Under the pieces are notes generated by a model. It was not told the origin of the DNA. It saw only the letters and a program-made list of their open reading frames with translations, and searched no databases. From Thalassospira lucentensis MCCC 1A00383 = DSM 14000 (GTDB lineage Bacteria; Pseudomonadota; Alphaproteobacteria; Rhodospirillales; Thalassospiraceae), in the NCBI RefSeq assembly GCF_000421265.1, contig NZ_ATWN01000001.1:124001-188000 (forward strand): a DNA stretch of 64,000 nucleotides, read 5' to 3'. A program made the position numbers and the translations under genes. Position 1 is the first letter of the stretch. Every line of letters starts with the position of its first letter. Of the stretch, positions 1 to 9,320 are shown piece by piece.

Positions 1-938
1 TACTGGCCCGCCGGGATCAGATTGTAATAGGGGCTATCTTCCAAAACAGCTTCATCAACCTGAATGAGCTTATTTTGGCGAATGACGGCCTGGACTTCCT
101 TGACATACACCTCGCCGCGTTCGGAATAGCGGATCAGGGTTTCGGCCAGTGCCATGCCCGACAGCGGCTTGCTTTCCGCGATCATCTTGGCACGCAATGT
201 GCGGAACTCTTTATAAGCCGATCCGGTGTTGAGGTTCATCATATAGGCGCGTACTGACCCAAAGGGTGTTTTGAACGCGGCGATTTTATAATCGCCCAGA
301 TGGCTGCGTTGTTCTTCGGGCGTGATGCCTTCCCCGTCATAGGTCCACTGCCCGAACAGCGCATTGCCATGGGCGGCAAACCGCGATGTGCCCCAGCCAC
401 TTTCAATCGCCATCTGCGCCATGGCAAGCGATGCCGGAACGGGGCCGATACGGTTTTCAAGTTCGGCTATGGTCGCCGGGTCGTCCGGGGCGGAGGAAAT
501 GCGATACTGGCTGGCGAGCTCGCCAATGACAGCGCTATCATTGTTGGAAATGGCGTCTTTCAGGGCTTTTTGCTGAAAGGCGATTTCTTCATTTGCCAGC
601 AATGTCAAAGGTCCAAGCGTGCGGAAGAAAACGCGCTTTTTGGCCGCGACTGTCAGTTGATCGGCAATGTCATCGCGCCATGCCTCTGGGATGGTTTGCA
701 AAAACAGGCGCGGAATGGTGCGCTCCCCGGCGTCCCAGCTTTCCGGCGTGTATCCAAGATCGTTATAGAAACTGTCAAGCTGTTCATAGCCGTGGAGTTC
801 CACACGGATGATATCCGTCGGCGCAGGAACGGGCAGGGTAAGATCGGCGTGGGCAAGCTTTGCACCGCCGGCTGCGATACAGGTCGCAAGGATGGCAGCA
901 CTTCCACATTTACGCATGACGGTGTGATACTTCAACAT
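1..938 (-). CDS. Bax-like glucosaminidase-domain protein, 3' end off the window
   Basis: Read directly on the minus strand; the frame is open to the left edge, so only about the first 312 codons are present. The N-terminus has a hydrophobic signal-like segment (ILATCIAAGG, ending around Ala-His-Ala), so the protein is probably periplasmic. The middle has the signature of the Bax/FlgJ-type glucosaminidase family (peptidoglycan or glycan hydrolase): AMAQMAIESGWGTSRFA, followed by NALFGQW and a conserved YMMNLNT segment. The glutamate in IESGWG is the expected catalytic acid. The start at 938 is preceded by AGGAGA at good spacing; a second in-frame ATG lies at 917. The C-terminal part and any downstream gene cannot be seen. 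The family assignment is good; the exact substrate is not known from sequence. Confidence 0.8.
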   Translation of the reverse strand, partial: MLKYHTVMRKCGSAAILATCIAAGGAKLAHADLTLPVPAPTDIIRVELHGYEQLDSFYNDLGYTPESWDAGERTIPRLFLQTIPEAWRDDIADQLTVAAKKRVFFRTLGPLTLLANEEIAFQQKALKDAISNNDSAVIGELASQYRISSAPDDPATIAELENRIGPVPASLAMAQMAIESGWGTSRFAAHGNALFGQWTYDGEGITPEEQRSHLGDYKIAAFKTPFGSVRAYMMNLNTGSAYKEFRTLRAKMIAESKPLSGMALAETLIRYSERGEVYVKEVQAVIRQNKLIQVDEAVLEDSPYYNLIPAGQ

Positions 939-1158
939 GCCGCGTCTCCTGCTTTCGATGTGTCGTCCAAAGGTGTTTGAAACAAACATACCACTTGGCC
1001 ACCGGTCGGGTCGATTAATTCCCAAGGGTGGCGGGTATTTGTCATATTCGGCGAAGGAGATGGGCCACGCAAATAGCAGGAGCGTCACCCACATCAGGTT
1101 GCAGAAGCGCTTAACCTTGAATGATCTGGGTGACGATGGCGTGCAGGCAGGACACGGG

Positions 1159-1869
1159 TTACCGGCGCAGGTCTTGCAGACGCTGGCGCTGCGCGCCGTT
1201 TTCATCGAAGTTATCGGGTGACATCCATGCCTCAAAACCGGCACGGATGGCCGGCCATTCTTCGGCTGTGATCGAAAACCATGCGGTGTCGCGATTTCGG
1301 CCCTTATAGACCATGTGGTTTCGGAATGTGCCCTCATAGGTAAAGCCATAGCGCGCCGCCGCCGCCCGTGACGGGGCGTTCTGATCATCGCATTTCCATT
1401 CATAACGCCGATACCCCAGCTCATCAAAGGCACGCTTCATCATCAGATACATCGCCTCTGTCCCGCCGATGGTCTTTGATAGGGCCGGGGCATAGTTGAT
1501 ATTGCCAACCTCAACCACGCCATTGGCGGCATCAATCCGCATGAACGCAGCAACCCCGACGGCGCGGTTTGTCGTCTTGTCGATGATGGCATGCAATATT
1601 GGATCTGCATTGGCAGTCATGCCGTCAAGCCAAGCCTTATACGCGGCAAAATCGTCAAACGCATTGGTCGGAAGATAGGTAAAACGCGATCCATCCGTAG
1701 CCTTGCTGTTGGCATCAAAGAGCTGCTGAGCATCACGGGCAACATCAAGCGGGCTGACTATCACGTGGCGTCCGGTCATGTCGGTCCGCGGCGGCAGGGC
1801 ACAGCCCGCCCAGTTGTCAATCGGCTGGCCAACGGGTTTACCAAAGTCATCTTTGTGGGGCGCGGTCAT
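1159..1869 (-). CDS. GNAT-family N-acetyltransferase (RimJ/RimL-like)
   Basis: 236 aa. The layout is that of RimJ/RimL-type GNAT acetyltransferases: an N-terminal extension, beta strands with AVGVAAFMRID, a VEVGNINY strand, and the late helix and strand RRYEWKCDDQNAPSRAAAARYGF, where acetyl-CoA contacts and the NxxS.xxaa..GF motif are expected. Such enzymes acetylate amino groups of proteins, antibiotics or small molecules; the substrate cannot be read here. The gene stands alone, with an AGGA about 11 nt before the ATG. A perfect 10-bp inverted repeat lies 44-76 nt upstream (1913-1945) and probably sits in its promoter, so regulation by a dedicated repressor or activator is likely but unproven. 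Confidence 0.85.
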   Translation of the reverse strand: MTAPHKDDFGKPVGQPIDNWAGCALPPRTDMTGRHVIVSPLDVARDAQQLFDANSKATDGSRFTYLPTNAFDDFAAYKAWLDGMTANADPILHAIIDKTTNRAVGVAAFMRIDAANGVVEVGNINYAPALSKTIGGTEAMYLMMKRAFDELGYRRYEWKCDDQNAPSRAAAARYGFTYEGTFRNHMVYKGRNRDTAWFSITAEEWPAIRAGFEAWMSPDNFDENGAQRQRLQDLRR

Positions 1870-1912
1870 CGGGGAAGTGTCCTGTGTGTGCTAATCAAGG
1901 GGCCAGCATGGC

Positions 1913-1945
1913 CAAAACTGGCCCTATATAAAAGAGCCAGTTTTG
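1913..1945. promoter_or_regulatory. Perfect inverted repeat upstream of the GNAT gene (candidate operator)
   Basis: CAAAACTGGC at 1913-1922 and GCCAGTTTTG at 1936-1945 are perfect 10-bp arms separated by a 13-nt AT-rich spacer containing TATATAAAA. The spacer resembles a -10 region, so the arms may flank a promoter. The position suggests control of the minus-strand GNAT gene. The binding protein is unknown. Confidence 0.5.
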
Positions 1946-1985
1946 CAAAATGAATGGGGCCAATCTTGTGGGGGCGCACCAACAG

Positions 1986-2018
1986 AAAACCCGGCATTCG
2001 AAAATGCCGGGTTTTTTG
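1986..2018. terminator. Intrinsic terminator after cysNC (usable in both directions)
   Basis: A strong stem (AAAACCCGGCATT paired with AATGCCGGGTT) with a tight loop and a run of T on the plus-strand side and a shorter one on the minus-strand side. It lies 34 nt past the cysNC stop, so it should end the cysD-cysNC transcript. Confidence 0.75.
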
Positions 2019-2051
2019 ACGTTGGATCTGATCAGCGATCAGATCGAAAGA

Positions 2052-3971
2052 TCAGATATCGGGATACCACGCACCCAGAACGCCGAATTCTTCGAGTTTG
2101 GCAACGATGATCTCAGCAGCCTGTTCGGCACTTTGATCCGCCGTGCTTACTACGATCTCAGCATTCTCCGGCTTTTCATACGGGCTGTCGATACCGGTAA
2201 AGTTGGCGATTTCGCCCGCACGGGCCTTTTTATAAAGGCCCTTCACATCACGCTGTTCACACACCTCAAGCGGGGTGTCGATAAAGACTTCGATAAACTC
2301 GCCGTCTTCGAGCAGGCTGCGTGCCAACTGACGTTCGCTTTTGAACGGTGAGATAAAGGACACCAGCGTAATCACGCCCGCATCAACAAACAGCTTGGCC
2401 GTTTCGCCAACACGGCGGATGTTTTCCACCCGGTCCGCATCGGTAAAGCCAAGGTCCTTGTTAAGACCATGGCGGACATTGTCGCCATCAAGGGCATAGG
2501 TATGCTTGCCCATGGCATGGAGCTTTTTCTCCACCATGTTGGCAACGGTTGATTTACCTGCACCCGACAGACCCGTGAACCACAGAACGGCCGATTTCTG
2601 GCCTTTCTGATAGGCACGCGCCTGTTTGTTGATGTCCATTTCCTGCCATTTGATGTTGGTCGCACGACGCAGCGAATGGTTGACCATGCCCGCACCAACA
2701 GTCGCATTGGTGAAGCGGTCAATAATGATGAAACGCCCGGAATGACGGTTGTCGTCATAGGGGTCAAAGGCCAGTGCCTTATCGGCCGAAATATTGGCAA
2801 TCCCGACTTCATTGAGCTCAAGCGTCTTGCCCGCCATATGTTCGAGCGTATTGACATTGACCTTGTATTTAAGGTCGCTGATCTGCGCATTGGTGACCTG
2901 TGCGCCCATCTTGATCAGATAGGGACGACCGGGCAGCAAATGATCATCATGCATCCAGATGATGCGTGCTTCGAACTGATCGGCAAATTCCGGTTTGGCG
3001 TCGGCTTGGGCCAAAACATCGCCGCGCGAAATGTCGATTTCGTCGGCAAGGGTCAGGGTCACGGCCTGACCGGCAATGGCCTCATTAAGATTGCCGTCAA
3101 AGGTCACGATCTCCTTGACCGTGCTGGTCTGACCCGATGCGGTGACAATAATTTCATCGCCCGGTTTGATCGTGCCCGATGCAACGGTGCCCGAAAAGCC
3201 CCGGAAATCAAGGTTGGGACGGTTGACCCACTGAACTGGCAGGCGGAATGGCTTTTCAATCGCATCCTGTTCGACCTGAACGGTTTCAAGGTGTGCCAGC
3301 AACGTCGGACCGGAATACCACGGGGTGTTCGGGCTGGCCTCGATCATGTTATCGCCGCGAAGGGCTGATAACGGAATGGCGGTGATGGAGGCATAGCCAA
3401 GGTCTTTGGCAAATTCCTGATACTCGGCAACAATACGATCAAACGTCGCCTGATCATAATCGACCAGATCCATCTTGTTGACCGCCAGCACCACATGCTT
3501 GATGCCAAGCAACGAGGTGATAAAGCTGTGACGGCGCGTCTGGGTCAAAATGCCCTTACGCGCATCAATAAGGATCACCGCGACATCGGCGGTCGAGGCT
3601 CCGGTTGCCATATTGCGGGTATATTGTTCATGGCCCGGCGTATCGGCGACAATGAATTTGCGCTTGTCGGTCGAGAAAAAGCGATAAGCCACATCAATGG
3701 TGATGCCCTGTTCGCGTTCGGCCTGCAACCCGTCAAGCAGCAGCGCAAAATCAATCTCGCCGCCCTGCGTGCCGACCTTGCGGCTATCGGATTCAAGGGC
3801 CGCCAACTGATCTTCAAAGATCATCTTGGAATCCCAAAGCAGACGGCCAATCAGGGTTGATTTGCCATCATCGACACTGCCGCAGGTGATGAAGCGCAGC
3901 AGGCTTTTTTCTTCCTGAGATTTCAGGTAGCCGAGAATGTCATCGGCAATCAGGTCGGATTGATGCGCCAT
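2052..3971 (-). CDS. cysNC: Bifunctional sulfate adenylyltransferase subunit 1 / adenylylsulfate kinase
   Basis: 639 aa, a natural fusion. Residues about 1-430 are the CysN GTPase subunit of ATP sulfurylase: P-loop [16 protein letters not shown]3 motif [12 protein letters not shown] and G4 motif NKMDLVDY, then elongation-factor-like beta barrels. Residues about 455-639 are APS kinase (CysC): Walker [10 protein letters not shown] and the DGDNVRHGL segment that binds APS. With CysD it turns sulfate into APS using GTP hydrolysis, and then into PAPS, in the cytoplasm. The start ATG overlaps the cysD stop by one base (TAATG), so the two are translationally coupled. Length and motifs match NodQ/CysNC-type fusions common in alphaproteobacteria. 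Confidence 0.96.
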   Translation of the reverse strand: MAHQSDLIADDILGYLKSQEEKSLLRFITCGSVDDGKSTLIGRLLWDSKMIFEDQLAALESDSRKVGTQGGEIDFALLLDGLQAEREQGITIDVAYRFFSTDKRKFIVADTPGHEQYTRNMATGASTADVAVILIDARKGILTQTRRHSFITSLLGIKHVVLAVNKMDLVDYDQATFDRIVAEYQEFAKDLGYASITAIPLSALRGDNMIEASPNTPWYSGPTLLAHLETVQVEQDAIEKPFRLPVQWVNRPNLDFRGFSGTVASGTIKPGDEIIVTASGQTSTVKEIVTFDGNLNEAIAGQAVTLTLADEIDISRGDVLAQADAKPEFADQFEARIIWMHDDHLLPGRPYLIKMGAQVTNAQISDLKYKVNVNTLEHMAGKTLELNEVGIANISADKALAFDPYDDNRHSGRFIIIDRFTNATVGAGMVNHSLRRATNIKWQEMDINKQARAYQKGQKSAVLWFTGLSGAGKSTVANMVEKKLHAMGKHTYALDGDNVRHGLNKDLGFTDADRVENIRRVGETAKLFVDAGVITLVSFISPFKSERQLARSLLEDGEFIEVFIDTPLEVCEQRDVKGLYKKARAGEIANFTGIDSPYEKPENAEIVVSTADQSAEQAAEIIVAKLEEFGVLGAWYPDI

Positions 3972-4876
3972 TAGAAATACCCTTCCTGCTTCTTCTTCTC
4001 CATCGACCCGGCTTCGTCATGGTCAATCATGCGACCTTGACGTTCGCTGGATCGGGTCAGCAGCATTTCCTGAATAATATCGGGAAGTGTCGTGGCTTCT
4101 GACTCAACAGCGCCGGTCAGTGGATAGCAACCCAATGTGCGGAACCGAACCGATTTCATTTCGGGTTTTTCACCGGCACGAAGCGGCATGCGGTCGTCAT
4201 CAACCATGATCAGCGTGCCATCCCGCTCAACCACCGGCCGTTTGGCCGAATAATACAGCGGCACAATCGGGATTTGCTCCAGATAGATATATTGCCAGAT
4301 ATCAAGCTCGGTCCAGTTCGAGATCGGGAACGCACGAATGCTTTCCCCCTTGTTGATTCGGGCGTTATAGATATCCCACAATTCCGGGCGCTGATTTTTC
4401 GGATCCCAGCGATGGGTTTCGGTGCGGAAAGAAAACACACGTTCCTTCGCACGTGCTTTTTCCTCATCCCGGCGTGCCCCGCCAAAGGCCGCATCGAACT
4501 TGTATTTGTTCAGCGCCTGTTTCAGCGATTGGGTTTTCATGACATCGGTATGCAGGCTGGACCCATGGGTGAACGGGCCAATGCCCTGATCAACACCGTC
4601 CTGATTGATATGCACAATCAGCTCAAAGCCGTATTCCGCCGCGACTTTGTCGCGAAATTCGATCATCTCGCGGAATTTCCACGTGGTATCGACATGCATC
4701 AACGGAAAGGGCGGCGGGGCCGGGTAAAAGGCCTTGCGCGCCAGATGCAGCAAAACCGATGAATCCTTGCCGATGGAATAAAGCATCACCGGGCGTTCAA
4801 ACGATGCTGCCACCTCACGGATGATATGAATACTCTCAGCCTCAAGCTGGCGGAGATGGGTCAGATTAGGCTGCAT
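3971..4876 (-). CDS. cysD: Sulfate adenylyltransferase subunit 2
   Basis: 301 aa, full length for CysD. It carries the PP-loop ATP pyrophosphatase motif ([18 protein letters not shown]), the HVDTTWKF strand, the [19 protein letters not shown] arginine-rich motif and the [11 protein letters not shown] motif, all typical of the family. It catalyses adenylylation of sulfate with CysN. The start has AGGAAAGAGA just upstream. It is the first gene of a two-gene operon with cysNC. The AT-rich 380-bp region upstream should hold the promoter, but I cannot assign a CysB site with confidence. Confidence 0.96.
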   Translation of the reverse strand: MQPNLTHLRQLEAESIHIIREVAASFERPVMLYSIGKDSSVLLHLARKAFYPAPPPFPLMHVDTTWKFREMIEFRDKVAAEYGFELIVHINQDGVDQGIGPFTHGSSLHTDVMKTQSLKQALNKYKFDAAFGGARRDEEKARAKERVFSFRTETHRWDPKNQRPELWDIYNARINKGESIRAFPISNWTELDIWQYIYLEQIPIVPLYYSAKRPVVERDGTLIMVDDDRMPLRAGEKPEMKSVRFRTLGCYPLTGAVESEATTLPDIIQEMLLTRSSERQGRMIDHDEAGSMEKKKQEGYF

Positions 4877-5258
4877 TCTCTTTCCTGACGATTAATCAAC
4901 ACAAATTTATGTGTTTATAATTGTATTTCACTTAGCTTTGATGGGTAATATGGAATGACCCGTAAGGCAAGTGTGATTTATATATTTACACAAATTTTTG
5001 TAGTCAGACTAAATTCAACATTGAAATATGTGTTTAATATGTCGGAAAGAAGGCTGCAAGTTTAATCGTTCATGCTGGGGGCGAGTTGAGCTTATGGGCG
5101 CTTCTGCCGGTTAGTTGCCTTGTTGACTGTGAAAGACGCACCTTGCGCGAATATGCGCAACTGCTGTGCAGAGTTGTATCTTCCGAAACTTGATAGACTA
5201 GAGCACAGTGCGCCCGAACACCCGGCTGGGGTGATGTAAGGCGATTTTTGAGGTCACA
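4877..5258. other. AT-rich divergent intergenic region between cysD and the MFS gene
   Basis: No gene is seen here. The left half (4890-5040) is very AT-rich and should hold the cysD promoter. It contains a motif (4994-5025) that recurs at 6549-6580 and, in part, at 15005-15029. At 5143-5160 there is a perfect inverted repeat, TTGCGC-N6-GCGCAA, which resembles the ATTGCG-N4-CGCAAT repeats at 13728 and 14856. The plus-strand MFS gene is read to the right, from a GTG start. Confidence 0.55.
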
Positions 5259-6467
5259 GTGTTTCGCGTATGGTTCCGGTTTACACAGGCGTCGGGTCTG
5301 TTTTTCTCCTCCATGTTTACCGCACGGCTTGCCGATCAGTTTCTTTTATTTGTTGTGCCGCTTGTGGTTTATCAGACAACCCAAAGCGTTTCGCTGTCGG
5401 GGCTTGCCTATGCGGTAGAAACATTGCCGCGTGTTTTGTTCTATCCTGTGTGTGGGGTTCTGGCTGATCGGTATGCGCCCTTGCGCCTAATGCAGGTAAG
5501 TCAGATTGGCCGTGCTTTGATCTGCGTTTTGGGGTTGATCGGGTTTTCGTTGTTTGGCGGGCTTGGCTGGGTGGTTGGGGTATCCGCCCTTTGCGGGCTT
5601 TTAACCACGCAGGGTTTCATGGCGCGTGAGGTCATGCTGCCGCAGATTTTTGCCCATGCGCGATTTGAAAAAGTTCAGTCGATTTCGCAAAGCGTCAATC
5701 AAACCAGCATCGTTGCCGGGCCGCTTCTGGCGGCAAGCCTATTTGCAATCAGTGATTGGCAAACAGTTGTCGTGATTGCCGCCATCCTGTTTGTCTGTGC
5801 CGAGATTTCCATGATGATCTGGCGACGGGCCAACAGGACGCCGATTGTGGCAACGGATGACCGCAATGCGTCATGGATCGTTCCATTTAAGACGGCATTT
5901 TCACATCTGGTTTATCTGCCAGGGTTAAAGCGGGTGATTGCACTTACGGCGAGTGTGAACCTGATTTTCGGTGTTACGCTGGCAACGTCTGCGGCCATGG
6001 TTACCGGGCTTTATGCACAAAGCGAAGAACACTATGCCCTGTTACAAACCGTTGGGGCGGTGTTTACGATTGTTGTCCTGATGATGGCTGGTGCCAGTCG
6101 CCTTTCGATTGGCATGATCGGATTAGTATCGTTTTCCGGTGTGTTGATCGGTGGCATTGTCACCGCGATCAGCCCGGATTACTGGCTTTATATGGTCGGC
6201 TTTGCAATCGTTCTGGGCTTTGACGGGATGTTCAATATCTATATCCGTACCGTGCGACAGAAAATCATCCCGGCCAAGGATTACGGCAAAACGACGGGGG
6301 TGATTATCCTGTTTAACAATCTGACCCAGCCATTGGCAGGCGTTCTGGTTGGGCTAACAACCAGTGTGGCGCAAACGGGGGGACTGATTCTCGGTCTATG
6401 CATTGTGACGGCGCTCGGCGGTCTTTTACTGTCCCTGCCTCGGCTTTTTGCCCGAACGACTGGTTGA
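5259..6467 (+). CDS. MFS transporter (EntS-like, MFS_3 type)
   Basis: 402 aa and largely hydrophobic, with about 12 predicted membrane segments. It has the MFS loop signature between helices 2 and 3 (GVLADRYAPLRLM), and the overall pattern matches the small-molecule/siderophore exporter group (MFS_3). Substrates cannot be read from the sequence. The GTG start at 5259 begins MFRVWFRFTQ and no strong Shine-Dalgarno is visible before it, so the exact start is less certain than the frame. It is not in an obvious operon: 237 nt separate it from the membrane-protein cluster downstream. Confidence 0.85.
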   Translation: MFRVWFRFTQASGLFFSSMFTARLADQFLLFVVPLVVYQTTQSVSLSGLAYAVETLPRVLFYPVCGVLADRYAPLRLMQVSQIGRALICVLGLIGFSLFGGLGWVVGVSALCGLLTTQGFMAREVMLPQIFAHARFEKVQSISQSVNQTSIVAGPLLAASLFAISDWQTVVVIAAILFVCAEISMMIWRRANRTPIVATDDRNASWIVPFKTAFSHLVYLPGLKRVIALTASVNLIFGVTLATSAAMVTGLYAQSEEHYALLQTVGAVFTIVVLMMAGASRLSIGMIGLVSFSGVLIGGIVTAISPDYWLYMVGFAIVLGFDGMFNIYIRTVRQKIIPAKDYGKTTGVIILFNNLTQPLAGVLVGLTTSVAQTGGLILGLCIVTALGGLLLSLPRLFARTTG

Positions 6468-6548
6468 TGCCTTTAATGTCGGATTATGGTTTTAAGCCAG
6501 TTGGTTAGATGATGTGAGGTTGCGATCTTGGCTTATATTTTCACGCAT

Positions 6549-6580
6549 ATTTTTGTAGTAATACTCAATTTAACATTGAA
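6549..6580. repeat. Repeated intergenic motif, copy upstream of the first membrane paralogue
   Basis: ATTTTTGTAGT, then ACTCAATTTAACATTGAA. Near-identical to 4994-5025 (ATTTTTGTAGT, ACTAAATTCAACATTGAA); the similarity runs further upstream as TTATAT-n-TT-n-AC. A shorter copy lies at 15005-15029 directly before another paralogue. It may be a shared promoter or operator element, or a relic of duplication. Confidence 0.5.
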
Positions 6581-6618
6581 CCTGAGCTTTTGGGGCGGGC
6601 ATACCCCTGACGGATAGG

Positions 6619-6634
6619 TGTGACAGGTGTCACA
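6619..6634. promoter_or_regulatory. CRP/FNR-family-like site
   Basis: TGTGA-CAGGTG-TCACA matches the CRP consensus half-sites TGTGA-N6-TCACA perfectly. It lies 71 nt before the ATG of the 6705 gene. A related site, TGTGA-TATTCG-TCATA, lies at 14965-14980 upstream of the 15061 paralogue, in the same longer context (GGATAGGTGTGA). Confidence 0.45.
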
Positions 6635-6704
6635 GGAAAGCCCGGGCGCTCAAAAGTAGTATTAGGTTGACGTAATTCACATCTATCGGGCTTGGGGGAC
6701 ATGC

Positions 6705-7520
6705 ATGAAATTCGACATCAGTATCTGGGGTGAAGCTTTAGAAGTCATACGTCGAAACTTGGTGGTTTTTCTTGTTGCTATCGGCACGCTGTGGCTTGTT
6801 GATATCACAATCTTTGCGATCAAACCCGAAGCCCAGTCGCCTGCATATCTTTCGTTCATCGTGGGCATGTATCTGGCCATAGCCTGTCATGCGACAATTC
6901 TGCGGAATGTTCAGGGCTTCAAGGTATTCAATAGTCTGGAAAAGAAAGCTTATACAAGGTTCTGGCTGCGTGCCGGTGCGATTGCTCTTCTGAGTTTTAT
7001 TCCAACTTTCGTTCTGTCCATTGCTATTTTCCAGTCACTCGACCTTAAAGCGGCAGGAGGAGACGTCGGCTTCATTCTTGCTATGCTGATTGGGGTGATC
7101 CTTTACGGTGGGCTCAGCCTGGCTTTGCTAAGTCTGGCCGGAACGTGGCTACCCGCTGCGATCATGGGCGATGGTTCGTCACTGAAGCGCGCCTTTGCGC
7201 GGGGGCGAAAAACTGTGGGGTATTCCGCATCCCGTCTGATCATTGGACCGGGGGCGAATGTTGTACTGTTTGCCATCAGCATCTTTGTTCTGCCGCCGCA
7301 AATTCCCGAAGCCATTCGAGCATATACCTTCCATGTCGGCAGCTTTCAGTTCATTCCTCTCGATATTGTTTTGAACGGGTTTGGCAATGTGGTTTGGGCG
7401 ACCGGAACGGTCTTGATCGCTGTTGTGTTGTCGCGCGCCTATCTGCTTGGTGAAGAACGTTGTAAAAACAATGACGTTACAGGTCAGGAACAGATACCGG
7501 AACTGCAGAGGGCAGATTGA
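6705..7520 (+). CDS. Unrecognised multi-pass membrane protein, paralogue 1 of 5
   Basis: 271 aa with about six hydrophobic segments (near residues 18-40, 46-66, 85-108, 120-150, 178-200 and 230-255). I do not recognise a named family. Two features recur in the paralogues at 7520, 8367, 13883 and 15061: a central TWLPAAI.xxGxSLKRAxxRGRKTxxY..SRLIIGP motif at a membrane-cytosol boundary, and a C-terminal RAYLLGEERC motif followed by a short polar tail. The N-terminus has a W.EA...RxN pattern before the first helix. The ATG at 6705 has GGGGGA upstream; an out-of-frame ATG lies 4 nt earlier. The stop overlaps the next start (TGATG), so the three genes here form an operon. Function is unknown; the layout loosely recalls YciC/UPF0259-like membrane proteins. 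Confidence 0.75.
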   Translation: MKFDISIWGEALEVIRRNLVVFLVAIGTLWLVDITIFAIKPEAQSPAYLSFIVGMYLAIACHATILRNVQGFKVFNSLEKKAYTRFWLRAGAIALLSFIPTFVLSIAIFQSLDLKAAGGDVGFILAMLIGVILYGGLSLALLSLAGTWLPAAIMGDGSSLKRAFARGRKTVGYSASRLIIGPGANVVLFAISIFVLPPQIPEAIRAYTFHVGSFQFIPLDIVLNGFGNVVWATGTVLIAVVLSRAYLLGEERCKNNDVTGQEQIPELQRAD

Positions 7521-8365
7521 TGCGTTCGTTAAATAATGGGGGGCTTTTTTCCGATTTGGCGCTGCTTCTAGCAGTCAGTTTCCCGGTTTGGTTGGTTCTT
7601 TTTGCAAGTGAATTTGTTCTCGGAGAATTTGATCATGTAACAGGTCAATATATCGCTTATCCGTGGGTATATACTTACATTATCCACGGCTTGTTCTGGT
7701 TCTTGGCTATGCTGGCGATCCTTAAAGGGCAGCTATTTGTTCCGGTCTCAATGTTGAGATGTTCGGTCGGTGCTTTGTTTGCGGGTTTTCTGTTGGCCCT
7801 AAGCGTTGACGTTCTGGTGCGGTTTTTGTTGGTCGGTTATCAAATTCTGGTCCCCCCACTTCCCGATATATCGAGAGTTCTGCTTGAAATTGATCGAAGT
7901 GCGACGCTTTTATTCTTCGCCAATATAATTACCAGCAATATCGGCAGTGTTTTGACGATCCCGGTTTACCTATTTCTTGGAACATGGGTGGGAGCGTTCC
8001 TAATGAAAGGTAATCGTTCGCCTAAGATGATGATTCGCCGCGGGGCTGCTGCGAGTTCGTATTTCTTACCAAGGTACGTTCTGATTGTTGGGGGACTGTA
8101 CCTGATATCCGTGGGATCAATCTGGATGGTGAATTTTATACCTTTCCCGCGCGAAATGTATGTTGACCCAATCTATAGTTTTGAGGTCGCCGGGCGGAAT
8201 TATCATGTCATCAACACTGGCTCCACTCTGGTTGCTACGTTCTTGCTCGAGCTGAAAACAATGATGCTTGGGGTTTTGCTTGCACGCGCCTACTTCGTAG
8301 GGGAGGCGCGCTTGGCCGAGAGCAATGGGCGTGATGCACAACTCCCGGATGCGGGGCGAGCCTAA
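7520..8365 (+). CDS. Unrecognised multi-pass membrane protein, paralogue 2 of 5
   Basis: 281 aa from the ATG at 7520, which overlaps the previous stop (TGATG) and follows AGAGGG; a TTG one codon earlier is less likely. It has about six membrane segments. It keeps a weaker form of the family motif (GTWVGAFLM, then a basic RRGAAASSYFLPRY stretch) and a clear C-terminal ARAYFVGEARL. It is the most divergent of the left-hand three. The codons are more AT-rich than in flanking metabolic genes. Function unknown. It is co-transcribed with the 6705 and 8367 genes, judging by spacing. Confidence 0.7.
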   Translation: MRSLNNGGLFSDLALLLAVSFPVWLVLFASEFVLGEFDHVTGQYIAYPWVYTYIIHGLFWFLAMLAILKGQLFVPVSMLRCSVGALFAGFLLALSVDVLVRFLLVGYQILVPPLPDISRVLLEIDRSATLLFFANIITSNIGSVLTIPVYLFLGTWVGAFLMKGNRSPKMMIRRGAAASSYFLPRYVLIVGGLYLISVGSIWMVNFIPFPREMYVDPIYSFEVAGRNYHVINTGSTLVATFLLELKTMMLGVLLARAYFVGEARLAESNGRDAQLPDAGRA

Positions 8366-8366
8366 T

Positions 8367-9182
8367 ATGGAACATGGTTCTGACGCGACGCATTGGGATC
8401 AGAAACATTCCGGAATATGGAAAGAGAGCTATGCCGCTTTTCGCCAAAACTGGCGCATAGCGTTGATTTTGGTGCTGGCGGAGGCCTGTCTGAAAGTGCC
8501 ACTTTCCATGATGACCGGGGTGGGCGTGGATTGGGTGAAGCTGGTCATTTTTGGCGCTCTGCAAATTTTGGTTTTGTATGTCGGGTGTGGATGGGTTCTT
8601 TACGGTAACATCAGGTTTGAGTTGTCAAAGTTACTGAAGTTTGCGCTCAGAGCCTTGATCTTACAGCTGTTGATCATTCTTCCTGCTCAGCTTTATTTCG
8701 TGGTTGATGTTGGTTCCATTGCCTTGCTTCCCAGTCATGTCGCAATTGTTTCGCAAGGAGATGAGGAAGTTAGAAAGTCCATCTATTGGATCAAAGTCTT
8801 GACGGAGTGGCCGTTAAAGTGCGCGGTGACCCTGTTGTTCGCAACATGGCTACCCGCTGCTTTAACCTCAGGCAGCGATGGAATTGTTCAAGCTTTGCGA
8901 CGGGGAAGGCGCACGATCTGGTATGTGGCGTCCCGGTCCTTGATTGGTCCTGTTCCGTTCTGGATATTATTTTCCTTCCTCGCAGTCGTATCTGGCGATG
9001 CCGTGATTGACCTTCTCATTACATTGGGCGGCGTGGGGGAAGGGATGTATCGGTGGTTCTCGATTGGATTTGTGATGGGACTTGTCGGAAGCATGGCGGG
9101 AATTTGGATAATGCTGATGATCGCGATCATTGTGTCGCGCGCTTATCTGCAAGCCGAAGACCAGCATAGAGCGTCCTGTTGA
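8367..9182 (+). CDS. Unrecognised multi-pass membrane protein, paralogue 3 of 5
   Basis: 271 aa from the ATG at 8367, one base after the upstream stop; an earlier in-frame ATG at 8325 would overlap the previous gene by 41 nt and is less likely. A charged N-terminus (with HSGIWKESY...RQNWR) precedes about six hydrophobic segments. The family motif is clear: ATWLPAAL, RRGRRTIWYVASRSLIGP, and a final VSRAYLQAEDQH. It is the third gene of the operon. No domain that I can name. A promoter-proximal dyad for the next gene begins about 80 nt after the stop. Confidence 0.72.
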   Translation: MEHGSDATHWDQKHSGIWKESYAAFRQNWRIALILVLAEACLKVPLSMMTGVGVDWVKLVIFGALQILVLYVGCGWVLYGNIRFELSKLLKFALRALILQLLIILPAQLYFVVDVGSIALLPSHVAIVSQGDEEVRKSIYWIKVLTEWPLKCAVTLLFATWLPAALTSGSDGIVQALRRGRRTIWYVASRSLIGPVPFWILFSFLAVVSGDAVIDLLITLGGVGEGMYRWFSIGFVMGLVGSMAGIWIMLMIAIIVSRAYLQAEDQHRASC

Positions 9183-9262
9183 GGGCTGCTCTGGTCGATC
9201 GCACAAGGAAGGCTGTTGGTAATTTTATTTCAAAATTAACCTCCATAAGAAAATAAACTTGA

Positions 9263-9310
9263 TTTAGGTCAGTGTTCCTTGCCAAATATGGGCAGTAAGG
9301 CTGACCTAAA
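9263..9310. promoter_or_regulatory. Long inverted repeat before the aminotransferase gene
   Basis: TTTAGGTCAG (9263-9272) and CTGACCTAAA (9301-9310) are perfect 10-bp arms; the inner bases (TTCCTTGCC against GGGCAGTAAGG) extend the dyad imperfectly. The right arm ends 10 nt before the start codon at 9321. It could be a repressor operator or an RNA stem near the ribosome binding site. Confidence 0.45.
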
Positions 9311-9320
9311 GAGAGTTGCC

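Noticed and set aside
300-980. 226-codon plus-strand ORF at the left end
   Set aside because: The minus strand encodes a glucosaminidase-domain protein with a signal peptide and ribosome binding site through this region.
8325-8366. Upstream ATG for the third membrane paralogue
   Set aside because: It would overlap the previous gene by 41 nt; the ATG at 8367 directly after the previous stop is the normal arrangement here.
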